DNA from: Lachnospiraceae bacterium
GTDB lineage: Bacteria > Bacillota > Clostridia > Lachnospirales > Lachnospiraceae
Reading direction: 5' to 3'
Length of the DNA stretch: 64,000 nt
NCBI GenBank assembly: GCA_028696165.1
Contig: JAQVHQ010000001.1
Location: 1 to 64,000 of the forward strand
Part shown: piece after piece, positions 8,684 to 17,137 of the stretch
Layout: the number at the start of each line of letters is the position of its first letter
Position numbering within the stretch: the first letter of the stretch is position 1
Position numbers and translations under genes: made by a program
Notes under the pieces: generated by a model
Database searches by the model: none
What the model was told of the DNA's origin: nothing
The model's input: the letters and a program-made list of their open reading frames with translations, nothing else

Positions 8684-9883
8684 CTAAGATGCCTCCTCAA
8701 AATCAACAGTTATCTGCATAATCTCACTGTCTGTAAATGTTCTCATATTTGGTCCAAAAAGTCCCACACCTGATGTGACAAAATTATGCATATCCCCTTC
8801 TTTTAAATAACCCCATGCATTATCCCACATGAGCTTAATGGTCAGATTTCCCGGGAATATCTGGCCTGCATGAGTATGGCCACATAAATCAAGGTCCACA
8901 CCGCAGTGAGACAGTTCTTCTAACTGTCTAGGTTCATGGTCTATTACGATAATAGGTTTTGTCTTATCCAGGTTCTCTGTCAACTCTACCGGGTTCAAAC
9001 GTTCTTGTTCTTTATTTCCCGGTTTTTCTGCATCTCGTCTTCCCACAATATAGAAAGAGTCATCTACAAGAACAGTTTCATCTCGAAGGATCTCAATATT
9101 GGATTTTTCCATAAAGTCTATCATTTCCTCACCATTTAACTTATCCTTTTTTCCTCCGAAGGTAAATCCGGCAAGAATTTTTTCTTCCACATCATGATTT
9201 CCAAATACTGCATAGACACCGTATTTACTCTTAATTCCACTTAATATCTCAGCCAGACGTTCAGGGTCATCTAATGCTGAATACTCATTGTCAAACATAT
9301 CTCCGGCAAAACAAACCACATCCGGGTTTTGAGCATTTACTTTCTCCACCATCTGTTCCATCATCCGGCATCCTATATTATATCCCAGATGTGTGTCTGC
9401 TATTAATACTACATTTAAACTGTCAATTCCATCAACTTCTTTGGAAACTGACACTTCGTAATTTTTTACTTTCGTAATTCTGGCATTAATCAGACCATAC
9501 GTACTCATAGCTACAATAGCGATAAAAGTAATTGCACCTGTGACAGCCAGTACTCTTTTATATCCGTCTTCTTTTTTCTTTATAACCTTAGTTTTATGAA
9601 GAACAAGTAAAACAAGATCTGCTACCGCAATGAACAGTACCATATATATAAATTCTCCAAACCAGTAGTTACTGATAAGTTTCATAAGTCTTTGTAAATG
9701 TCCCTCCGGCAAGAAGAATGCAACCACCGGTGACACTACAAAAAAGATATAAACTATATTGAAAATCAGTTTAAACCAACGGTTATGGAAAAATCCATGG
9801 CAGGACTGAAGCCATTTCATGGCTTTAATCCAGACATAAACACATATTAACAGATACAGCGGTGACAATATAACAGCTACCAT
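8684..9883 (-). CDS. Membrane-anchored calcineurin-like metallophosphoesterase
   Basis: This 399-residue protein has four hydrophobic segments in the first 150 residues and then a metallophosphoesterase domain. The metal-binding motifs are all present and in order: DTHLG, GDMFD, GNHD, an IDHEP histidine and GHTHAGQ near residue 340. The layout matches YkuE/YaeI-like enzymes with an added membrane region. It probably cleaves a phosphodiester or phospholipid head group, substrate unknown. Its start is overlapped by the hydrogenase end (GGAGTAA serves as ribosome site), and EamA follows at once, so the genes are coupled. Confidence 0.88.
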   Translation of the reverse strand: MVAVILSPLYLLICVYVWIKAMKWLQSCHGFFHNRWFKLIFNIVYIFFVVSPVVAFFLPEGHLQRLMKLISNYWFGEFIYMVLFIAVADLVLLVLHKTKVIKKKEDGYKRVLAVTGAITFIAIVAMSTYGLINARITKVKNYEVSVSKEVDGIDSLNVVLIADTHLGYNIGCRMMEQMVEKVNAQNPDVVCFAGDMFDNEYSALDDPERLAEILSGIKSKYGVYAVFGNHDVEEKILAGFTFGGKKDKLNGEEMIDFMEKSNIEILRDETVLVDDSFYIVGRRDAEKPGNKEQERLNPVELTENLDKTKPIIVIDHEPRQLEELSHCGVDLDLCGHTHAGQIFPGNLTIKLMWDNAWGYLKEGDMHNFVTSGVGLFGPNMRTFTDSEIMQITVDFEEAS

Positions 9884-9886
9884 TTT

Positions 9887-11425
9887 TTACTCCATTTCTT
9901 GTTTTCTTTTGTTTTTTTCTTCTTCAAGACTACTAAGATGTTCTTTGTATTCACTTGACAGTGAACCTGTATGTGTTGCTTTTTGCATGCAGAGTTTTAC
10001 ATTAGCTGCAGATTTCTTTACCGGCTGCAAATTACCAGCTCCAGCTACACAGCCCCCTGGACAACCCATGCCTTCTAACAGATACCCGTCATACTTACCT
10101 GCTTTTGCCATAGTAAGCAATTTCTTACAATCAGCAAGTCCCTCTGCACTGGCTACTTTTACCTCACGGTCAGGCTCTAGTTCCTTAATACAGTTAACCA
10201 CCGCATTAGCTACACCTCCACTGACTGCAAATCCGCGTCCATCTGCACTTGACTCATCTAATGGGCTTTCTTCAGTCAGCTCAGCAAAATCAACCCCCTT
10301 TGCCTCAAACATCGCCATAAGTTCTTCAAAAGTCAATACAAAATCCACATCACTTCGGATGGTTTTTCTGCTGGCTTCCAGCTTTTTAGCAGCACATGGT
10401 CCAATGAATACCACCTTGCAGTCCGGATGTTCTTTCTTAATCAGACGTCCGGTCAATACCATAGGTGTTAATGCCATAGATATGTAAGATGCAAACTCAG
10501 GGAACAATTTTTTTGCCATCACAGACCATGCCGGGCAGCAGGACGTGGCCATAAATGGCTGTTTTTCAGGAACTTCTTCCATGAAGTCCTTTGCTTCTTC
10601 AATCGTACACAAGTCAGCTCCTACTGCCACCTCCACAACATCTTCAAATCCCAACTCCTGCAGAGCACCACGAAGTTTTTCCGGTGTAAGTTTCGGTCCA
10701 AACTGTCCTACGAATGCAGGTGCAATCGCTGCATAGACAGGAATTTCACTCTTTAATGCCATAACCGTCTGGAATATCTGTCCTTTGTCAGCAATGGCTC
10801 CAAAAGGACAATTTACCAGACACTGTCCACAGGATACACATTTATCATGATCAATCTCTGCACGTCCTAATTCATCTGATTTGATAGCATTCATGCCACA
10901 GGCTTTTGCACAAGGGCGTTCTAATTTAACAATGGCCTTATATGGACATGTATTTAAGCATTTTCCGCATTTAATACATTTGCTCTCATCAATTACACTT
11001 CGACCATTAACAATATCTATAGCTCCCTTTGGGCAGACCTCCTTACATGGATGTGCCAGACAGCCCTGACAGGCATCGGTTATCCGAATTTCATTATCTG
11101 GGCAGGAATGACAGGCGAACTTAATGATATTGATAAGCGGCGGATCGTAATATTTCTCAGCAATTGCTGACTCTTCAATTCCTGTTGATAAAGAAGCATG
11201 TTCCGTCATATCACGAAGTGGCAGACCAATTGTAAGGCGAAGGCGCTCTCCTACAATAGCCCTTTCCAGGAAGATACTGTCTCTATAAGAAGCAACTTCC
11301 CCTGGTATGATTTTATAGGGAAGATCTACAATTCTTGAATAATCCCCGCCTTCATAAGCGAGTCTTGCCACTTCTGCAAATACTTTTCTTCGAATTTCAT
11401 TAATATTGGTATATTCTGTTTTCAA
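9887..11425 (-). CDS. Monomeric [FeFe]-hydrogenase with ferredoxin-type clusters, probably group B
   Basis: This 512-residue protein has Cys-rich 4Fe-4S segments near residues 105-215 (CHSC...CQGC, CIKCGKCLNTCP, CVSCGQCLVNCP), then the H-cluster domain. The three H-cluster motifs are TSCCPAW (about 294), IGPCAAKK and GMGCPGGCVAG (about 450). GPC in place of MPC in the second motif points to group B rather than the classical group A enzymes; that assignment rests on recalled family patterns. The enzyme would make or use H2, or sense it. The start is TTG at 11425, seven bases after GGAGG. The maturases HydEFG are not in the window. Confidence 0.88.
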   Translation of the reverse strand: MKTEYTNINEIRRKVFAEVARLAYEGGDYSRIVDLPYKIIPGEVASYRDSIFLERAIVGERLRLTIGLPLRDMTEHASLSTGIEESAIAEKYYDPPLINIIKFACHSCPDNEIRITDACQGCLAHPCKEVCPKGAIDIVNGRSVIDESKCIKCGKCLNTCPYKAIVKLERPCAKACGMNAIKSDELGRAEIDHDKCVSCGQCLVNCPFGAIADKGQIFQTVMALKSEIPVYAAIAPAFVGQFGPKLTPEKLRGALQELGFEDVVEVAVGADLCTIEEAKDFMEEVPEKQPFMATSCCPAWSVMAKKLFPEFASYISMALTPMVLTGRLIKKEHPDCKVVFIGPCAAKKLEASRKTIRSDVDFVLTFEELMAMFEAKGVDFAELTEESPLDESSADGRGFAVSGGVANAVVNCIKELEPDREVKVASAEGLADCKKLLTMAKAGKYDGYLLEGMGCPGGCVAGAGNLQPVKKSAANVKLCMQKATHTGSLSSEYKEHLSSLEEEKNKRKQEME

Positions 11426-11492
11426 AATAATTCCTCCTCACTCTTTTATTCTTCACTCTTTTTAATTCTTGTTCTTATTTTGCTTTTACTGC

Positions 11493-13046
11493 CTATTCCT
11501 TTTCAACTGCCTCTTCTATTTTGGACTCATCCATCTGTTTATTCTGCATTTTTCCAATAAATATCAGTACACCAAGCAGCAGTACAATACAGACAACCAA
11601 AGGAATCCATGGATTAGACACCAGTCCTGTAATCATATATCCGATGGCACACACGCCAGCTACCAGCAGTGCATATGGAATCTGCGTAGATACATGCTGA
11701 ATGTGGTTACATTTTGCTCCCGCGGAAGACAAAATAGTAGTATCAGATATCGGAGAACAATGATCTCCAAATACAGAGCCTGCCAATGTAGCTCCCATAG
11801 ATGCTACAAGCATATTGGCTCCACTTCCGCTGTTGCATATTGTTATTACAATCGGAAGTAAGATACCAAAGGTTCCCCATGCCGTTCCCATAGAGAAAGA
11901 TAAAAATGCTGCCACAATAAATACAATTACAGGAAGTATACGAAGACTTACATTCGACTGCTCCAGCACACTGCTTACAAAAGGACCTGTTCCAATTAAT
12001 CCACGGCATACCCCACTTAAAGACCAGGCAAATACCAGAATCAATATAGCTGGAATCATAGATTTTGCTCCTTCTACTAATCCATCCATAAATTCACGGA
12101 ATGACATAAGTTTTCTTGGAACAAACATCAAAAATGCAACTATTAATGCGCCAAAAGCTCCCATAGCAAGCCCCATGGAAGGGTCTTCACCAATGGCTGT
12201 AATAAAATCTGCCTCACCGGAAAAGAAGCCTCCAACATAAGCCATTCCACAGATTGCAAGAGCAATTAAGGCCACAACAGGAATAACCAAATCTATAACT
12301 TTACCATTTTCAGATACTTTCATACCATTGAAATCAGCCTCTTCATTAATATTCTCTTCCTCTGCTTTTGACTTTGCTCTCTGTTCCGCTTTCAGCATCG
12401 GTCCAAAATCCACATTGGTAAAACATAGAAAAAGTACCATAGTGATAGTAAGCAGTGCATACAGATTGTAAGGAATCGCCTGTAAGAAAAGATTAAATCC
12501 TCCCTCACCCAAATCACCAGCCACGGCAACGGCCCAACTGGAAATTGGTGCGATAATACAAATAGGAGCTGCTGTGGAATCGATAATATATGCAAGCTTT
12601 TCTCTTGAGATCTTATGACGGTCAGTCAATGGCCGCATAACCGTTCCCACGGTCAAACAGTTAAAATAATCATCGATAAAAATCAGCATTCCCAATACAC
12701 TAGTTGCAAGCTTCGCTCCAACCGGTGCTTTTATCTTGGTAATTGCCCAGTTTCCATAAGCTTTTGATCCACCGGCTTTGGTTACCACCACAACAAGGGC
12801 GCCCAAAAGTACAAGAAACATAATTAAAGTTCCGTTACTGCCTAATTTTTCCGCCATCATCTGAAACATGTAATATACAGACTGGACTATATTTCCTCCG
12901 GTAAATCCTGTATAAATCAACATACCGGAAAATAGTCCAACCAAAAGTGCCGAATAAACCTCTTTTGTAATCAATGCCAATACAATTGCAATTATTGGCG
13001 GCAGAATCGACAGCCATCCTGCATTAATCATTTGTAATTCGCCCAT
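11493..13046 (-). CDS. nhaC: Na+/H+ antiporter, NhaC family
   Basis: This 517-residue polytopic membrane protein has about a dozen hydrophobic segments. Typical NhaC family signatures are visible: MLIFIDDYFNCLTVG near residue 125 and a late GSVFGDHCSPISDTT segment. Members exchange Na+ for H+, or carry organic ions such as malate and lactate, so the exact ion is uncertain. The acidic C-terminus is cytoplasmic. An AGGGGG site precedes the ATG. It lies 38 bases after the CapA gene and 67 before the hydrogenase, with no clear promoter between, so read-through is likely. Pairing with a hydrogenase would suit pH or Na+ balance, but this is inference. Confidence 0.88.
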   Translation of the reverse strand: MGELQMINAGWLSILPPIIAIVLALITKEVYSALLVGLFSGMLIYTGFTGGNIVQSVYYMFQMMAEKLGSNGTLIMFLVLLGALVVVVTKAGGSKAYGNWAITKIKAPVGAKLATSVLGMLIFIDDYFNCLTVGTVMRPLTDRHKISREKLAYIIDSTAAPICIIAPISSWAVAVAGDLGEGGFNLFLQAIPYNLYALLTITMVLFLCFTNVDFGPMLKAEQRAKSKAEEENINEEADFNGMKVSENGKVIDLVIPVVALIALAICGMAYVGGFFSGEADFITAIGEDPSMGLAMGAFGALIVAFLMFVPRKLMSFREFMDGLVEGAKSMIPAILILVFAWSLSGVCRGLIGTGPFVSSVLEQSNVSLRILPVIVFIVAAFLSFSMGTAWGTFGILLPIVITICNSGSGANMLVASMGATLAGSVFGDHCSPISDTTILSSAGAKCNHIQHVSTQIPYALLVAGVCAIGYMITGLVSNPWIPLVVCIVLLLGVLIFIGKMQNKQMDESKIEEAVEKE

Positions 13047-13084
13047 ACCTTTTCCCCCTGTTTCTTAAGACATTATTTTTTGTT

Positions 13085-14500
13085 TTATAATTCATCCTTC
13101 CATTTACCTGTAGCATTATCATAATCCGGGTCATCTATATAGTTAGAAGAACCACTTGAAGAGCTGTCTGATGAACTGTCGTTCTCTGAAGAATCGTCAC
13201 TACTCTCGCTTGAGGAGCTGTCTGATGCACTATCTTCACTGGAAGCTGCGCTCTCGTTGTCTGTAGAAGCTGGCGCAACTGGCTGTGCAGCCACAGCATA
13301 AGGGTTCTCTCCTGCTGCAATGCTTCCATCCGTATTCACATAGTATCCGGTTGATGCCTGCGATATAGTACTGAAAATTGATTCCGGACTATCCATTACC
13401 CAGCAGGTAAATGCTGCGCTCTTAATCGGTACAACAGACAGTGTCATAGAATCATCCACTGCAATCGTTGCTTTTAACATCAAAGCTTCATATGTACTGT
13501 TTCCATACAGGAAATTACCCAGGCCATATATAATCGGCTTTTCATTATAATACTCTATTCCCTGAGCTACGTGAGCATGGCTTCCGATTACCAGATCTGC
13601 ACCGGCATCAATCAATTGATGTGCAAGTGTTGTCTGATCAGCAGTTGCAGCGCTGGAACCATCATTTCCCCAATTCATGTATGCCACAATTAAATCATTC
13701 TCTGCATCTGACTGCTGAATCTGATTTGCTATCGCATCAATACTTCCAGAAGCAAGGATACCGCCCTGGTCCGCACTTGCAGTCCAGTCACTCTTGGGAA
13801 GTGCGCATGCAACTCCTATGAACCCTACTTTATGGCCTCCAATTACTACCTGTTTTACCGTATTCGCTTCAGTCAGGTTCGTTCCCGAACCAACTGTAGT
13901 GATAGAAGCTGCTGCCAAAGCAGCATTGGATTCATTCAATGCATCCATTCCATAATCCAGTGCATGTGTATTGGCTGTATTTACCATATTGATACCAAGT
14001 TCATTCAGAATAGAAATTTTATCTGGTGCTATACGGTTTAAATCACTTTTCCCACTGGCCTCACTACCTGCGGATGCATAGACTGCGTCCAGGTTAACCA
14101 TAGTAAAATCTGCACTGGAAAGTACTTCACGCAAACCGCTTGAGGTAATTCCTTCTATTCCATTGTTTCCATCATACTGATTCTGCCAGTCTTCATCAAG
14201 ATAAAGGTCACCGCCAAAGAGCATGGTTGCCTCTGTCTTCTCCACAACTGCTTCTTCTGGAGCAATAGATTCCACAGCATCCGTCTGTGTATCTGCAGCC
14301 GTTGTATCTTCCAAAACAGCAGGCTCCGTTGTCTGCTGAGTCTCAGTATCTGCAGCTGATGCGGTCTGCGAAGTTCCGGTTTTTCCTTTAGAAAGGATTT
14401 TTGCGGAGACAAGCACACCTAGTATCAACAATAATACCAGTATAATATCAACCATGATCATTGGATTAAGGAAAAATCCTCTTTTCTTTCTTCTTTTCAT
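13085..14500 (-). CDS. CapA-family (poly-gamma-glutamate synthesis type) surface protein
   Basis: This 471-residue protein has a basic N-terminus, one membrane anchor (about residues 13-33) and a Thr/Ala/Glu-rich spacer, then a CapA metallophosphatase-like domain (GGDLYLDEDW, NTHALDYG, GSHAHVAQGIEYY, YGLGNFLYG). A Ser/Asp-rich tail follows at about residues 420-455. The domain is also found in proteins unrelated to poly-glutamate, and no capBC genes are present. It probably sits outside the membrane. The serine-rich tail, encoded by repetitive TCT/AGT-type codons, is low-complexity and likely variable. It heads a minus-strand run and has its own promoter at 14545-14573. Confidence 0.85.
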   Translation of the reverse strand: MKRRKKRGFFLNPMIMVDIILVLLLILGVLVSAKILSKGKTGTSQTASAADTETQQTTEPAVLEDTTAADTQTDAVESIAPEEAVVEKTEATMLFGGDLYLDEDWQNQYDGNNGIEGITSSGLREVLSSADFTMVNLDAVYASAGSEASGKSDLNRIAPDKISILNELGINMVNTANTHALDYGMDALNESNAALAAASITTVGSGTNLTEANTVKQVVIGGHKVGFIGVACALPKSDWTASADQGGILASGSIDAIANQIQQSDAENDLIVAYMNWGNDGSSAATADQTTLAHQLIDAGADLVIGSHAHVAQGIEYYNEKPIIYGLGNFLYGNSTYEALMLKATIAVDDSMTLSVVPIKSAAFTCWVMDSPESIFSTISQASTGYYVNTDGSIAAGENPYAVAAQPVAPASTDNESAASSEDSASDSSSSESSDDSSENDSSSDSSSSGSSNYIDDPDYDNATGKWKDEL

Positions 14501-14544
14501 ATTTTCTCCTTGTATCTGCCTTATTTCATCATTTGCTATTCATT

Positions 14545-14573
14545 ATCTTACAGGAAATTTGCATAAGATTCAA
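14545..14573 (-). promoter_or_regulatory. Promoter for the capA-nhaC-hydrogenase run
   Basis: On the minus strand TTGAAT (14568-14573), 17 bases and TAAGAT (14545-14550) lie about 45 bases upstream of the capA-like start. Confidence 0.55.
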
Positions 14574-14665
14574 CTGAAAATCCTGTTTCTATAATTATCT
14601 TTTCGTGAAATTATTTTCTATACGTGTTAAGATAGTAACATGCGTATTCGTAAACCTGTATGCAA

Positions 14666-14694
14666 TTGCAGGTAACGTACATATACCATATACT
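14666..14694 (+). promoter_or_regulatory. Promoter for endonuclease IV gene
   Basis: TTGCAG (14666-14671), a 17-base spacer and TATACT (14689-14694) are followed after a short leader by AGGAGG and the ATG at 14725. Confidence 0.6.
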
Positions 14695-14724
14695 CTGATA
14701 ATCAAAACACAGGAGGTTTTATAT

Positions 14725-15558
14725 ATGCTGCATATAGGATGTCATCTATCTTCCTCAAAAGGTTTTCTTGCAATGGGCAAAACTGCATCTTCCATTCAGG
14801 CAGACACTTTTGCGTTCTTCACTCGAAATCCCCGAGGTGGTAAGGCTAAAGCACTTAACTTACCGGACATACAGGCTTTATCAGCCTATCTTTCCAATCA
14901 TCAATTCACCGCTCTGGTCGCTCATGCACCTTATACCTTAAATCCATGTTCTAAAGATCCTTCTCTCAGAGAATTTGCCCGGAATATCTTTCAGGAAGAT
15001 CTAGATCGCCTTGAATATCTGCCTGGACAATATTACAATTTTCACCCCGGCAGTCATGTTGGTCAGGGCACAGATACTGGTATCAAATACATTGCCCAGA
15101 TGCTAAATCAAGTGCTGCGCAAAGACCAGAACACTACTGTTCTTTTAGAAACCATGTCTGGTAAAGGTTCTGAGATTGGAAGAAATTTCGAAGAACTTCG
15201 AAGAATATATGATTTGGTTGAACAAAAGGACAAACTTGGCATATGTATGGATACCTGCCATATCTGGGATGGCGGATATGACATCGTCAATCACCTGGAT
15301 TTGGTACTGGATGAATTTGACCAGATACTGGGCTTAAACCTTTTAAAAGCTATTCATCTAAATGACAGCTTAAATCCATGTGACAGCCACAAAGACCGCC
15401 ATGCAAAAATCGGTGCCGGTCAAATTGGAGTCAAAGCGCTGTCCGCCATAACATGTCATCCATCTCTTCGCAAACTTCCATTTATTCTGGAAACACCCAA
15501 CGAACTGTCCGGATATGCCGAAGAGATTCTTCTTATGCGTAAACTGCAGAGTAACTAA
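14725..15558 (+). CDS. nfo: Endonuclease IV (AP endonuclease)
   Basis: This 277-residue TIM-barrel protein matches the AP endonuclease family 2. Conserved metal-binding segments are visible: [58 protein letters not shown] and a final LETPNE. Endonuclease IV cuts DNA 5' to abasic sites in base excision repair using three zinc ions. The open frame extends 40 codons upstream, but the AGGAGG six bases or so before 14725 and the family start ([12 protein letters not shown]) decide the start. It is monocistronic, with its own promoter and terminator. Confidence 0.93.
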   Translation: MLHIGCHLSSSKGFLAMGKTASSIQADTFAFFTRNPRGGKAKALNLPDIQALSAYLSNHQFTALVAHAPYTLNPCSKDPSLREFARNIFQEDLDRLEYLPGQYYNFHPGSHVGQGTDTGIKYIAQMLNQVLRKDQNTTVLLETMSGKGSEIGRNFEELRRIYDLVEQKDKLGICMDTCHIWDGGYDIVNHLDLVLDEFDQILGLNLLKAIHLNDSLNPCDSHKDRHAKIGAGQIGVKALSAITCHPSLRKLPFILETPNELSGYAEEILLMRKLQSN

Positions 15559-15574
15559 CCTCTGCAGTTTTTCT
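15541..15574 (+). terminator. Intrinsic terminator of nfo
   Basis: Arms AAACTGCAGAG (15541-15551) and CTCTGCAGTTT (15560-15570) surround an 8-base loop holding the nfo stop codon; a T-tract follows. The last codons of nfo form the stem. Confidence 0.8.
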
Positions 15575-15619
15575 AATCATATATACTCTATTCTTCGTTA
15601 ATTACCAATCTGGATAATA

Positions 15620-16582
15620 TTACCATTCCAACAGTGTTGCTCCCCAGGTTAAACCTGCTCCAAACCCGGACATTACAATCTTATCATTCTTTTTAAGCAT
15701 TCCCTGACGATTCATCTCATCCAGCAAAATCGGTATACTTGCAGCCGAAGTATTGCCGCACCGGTCAAGATTCATAGGAAATTTCTCTACAGGCATCTTC
15801 AGACGTTTCGCCACAGAGGACAGTATCCTGCTGTTCGCCTGATGAAGCACAAAGTATTTGATTTCCTCTATATCGGTATGTGATTCCTCCAGCACCTGTC
15901 TGATACACTCCGGTACCTTCGTTACTGCAAATTTAAATACAGCCTGTCCATCCATACTAATATAGTCGGTTGGTTTTGCTTCCTGATTAAATGGGTTCAC
16001 GATACTTCTCTCATCACAGGTTAAACACTGGCCCATACTTCCATCTGCACCCTGTACAAACTGAATAATACCCGTATCATCCGCCTTTGCAACAACCGCA
16101 CCTGCACCATCTCCAAACAGTACGCAGGTACCGCGGTCTGTCCAGTCAATCAGCTTTGAGAGTGTCTCCGCCCCAATAATGAGGGCTGTTTTGGATAATC
16201 CACTGTTCATATATGCATAGACCGTATGAAGTGCAACCAAAAATCCTGAACAAGCCGCACTTACATCAAAAGCTGCTGCATGATAAAGTCCAAGTGACTC
16301 CTGCACCTTACATGCTGTACTTGGAAAATTTGAATCTGGCGAACAGGTTGCTACCACAATCAGATCAATCTCTTCCGGTCCTACGCCAGCATCTTCCATA
16401 GCCATCTTTCCTGCTGCAGCCGCCAGAGAGCTGCAGGTTTCTTCTTTCGCCAGATGACGTTCCCGTATTCCTGTTCTGCTTGAAATCCACTCATCATTAG
16501 TATCCACAATCTTTGCCAGATTGTCATTAGTCACAATTTCTTTTGGAAGGGCACTTCCTGTACCTATAATTCTTGTTGTCAT
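15620..16582 (-). CDS. fabH: 3-oxoacyl-ACP synthase III
   Basis: This 320-residue thiolase-fold enzyme has the KAS III triad: Cys in VSAACSGFL (about residue 112), His in LHQANSRI (about 247) and Asn in CGNTSAASIP (about 277). FabH joins acyl-CoA to malonyl-ACP to start fatty-acid synthesis; the primer (acetyl or branched) cannot be read from sequence. It is not in a fab gene cluster here. Its ATG overlaps the DUF5662 stop by four bases, so it is translated with that gene and is the last of a three-gene operon headed by the GH13-like gene. Confidence 0.92.
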   Translation of the reverse strand: MTTRIIGTGSALPKEIVTNDNLAKIVDTNDEWISSRTGIRERHLAKEETCSSLAAAAGKMAMEDAGVGPEEIDLIVVATCSPDSNFPSTACKVQESLGLYHAAAFDVSAACSGFLVALHTVYAYMNSGLSKTALIIGAETLSKLIDWTDRGTCVLFGDGAGAVVAKADDTGIIQFVQGADGSMGQCLTCDERSIVNPFNQEAKPTDYISMDGQAVFKFAVTKVPECIRQVLEESHTDIEEIKYFVLHQANSRILSSVAKRLKMPVEKFPMNLDRCGNTSAASIPILLDEMNRQGMLKKNDKIVMSGFGAGLTWGATLLEW

Positions 16583-17133
16583 GCTTTTCTTTCCTTTTTC
16601 TCATTCTTTAAAAAATCATACTTTATGTAGCGAAGAGTTTCTTTCTCTCCCTTTTCAGCTAACATAGTCAATAGTTCGCCCAGCTGCTGCTGCGTAACCG
16701 GATGTACAAACCAAAGAGATTTCGTCCCCTTATTATAATACTTAAGGGGTGACTGGTCTGTATATGCATCGCCTTCATATACGCGGCTTGCACTGATTCG
16801 ATCAGCTATCATCTCTGCCACATATCTTTGCGGCATCTGCACACCTTCCAGCTTTCTTGGACTATTTAATCCATAATCGACCCAATATTCAAAATGATGC
16901 TTATTGCGCCCCTTATGATGCAGCCATGCCGTAGAGAGTCCTGTTTCTTCTCGCTCGGCATTGTTGGGACTTCTGGTTCCCTGATAATACCTGGCTCCCA
17001 TTCTAAATTCTGTCCAGGAATATTTTGATAAATCATGAAGCAGACCCTGTTTATAGAGTCCGATTTTAAAACAATATCTCATGACCATCATTTTATGTTT
17101 TGTGATTGTTTTAAAATGTTTCCATGCACTCAT
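16579..17133 (-). CDS. DUF5662 family protein
   Basis: This 184-residue protein resembles the DUF5662 family, which is common in clostridia. It is rich in His, Tyr and Trp, with HDLSKYSW near residue 34 and WLHHKGRNKHHFEYW near residues 69-83, an arrangement that looks like an HD-type metal site. No membrane segment is seen. Function is unknown; a phosphohydrolase-like role is a guess from the His/Asp pattern. Only four bases separate it from the GH13-like gene upstream, and it overlaps fabH downstream, so all three are coupled. Confidence 0.8.
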   Translation of the reverse strand: MSAWKHFKTITKHKMMVMRYCFKIGLYKQGLLHDLSKYSWTEFRMGARYYQGTRSPNNAEREETGLSTAWLHHKGRNKHHFEYWVDYGLNSPRKLEGVQMPQRYVAEMIADRISASRVYEGDAYTDQSPLKYYNKGTKSLWFVHPVTQQQLGELLTMLAEKGEKETLRYIKYDFLKNEKKERKA

Positions 17134-17137
17134 TTTC

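Noticed and set aside
9909..10487. A 192-codon open frame on the plus strand opposite the hydrogenase.
   Set aside because: It has no ribosome site or known motif, is Ser/Pro-rich as expected for antisense, and overlaps conserved H-cluster motifs.
14605..14724. Forty extra N-terminal residues on endonuclease IV.
   Set aside because: The promoter at 14666-14694 and AGGAGG before 14725 lie inside that part, and the family starts at LHIGCH.
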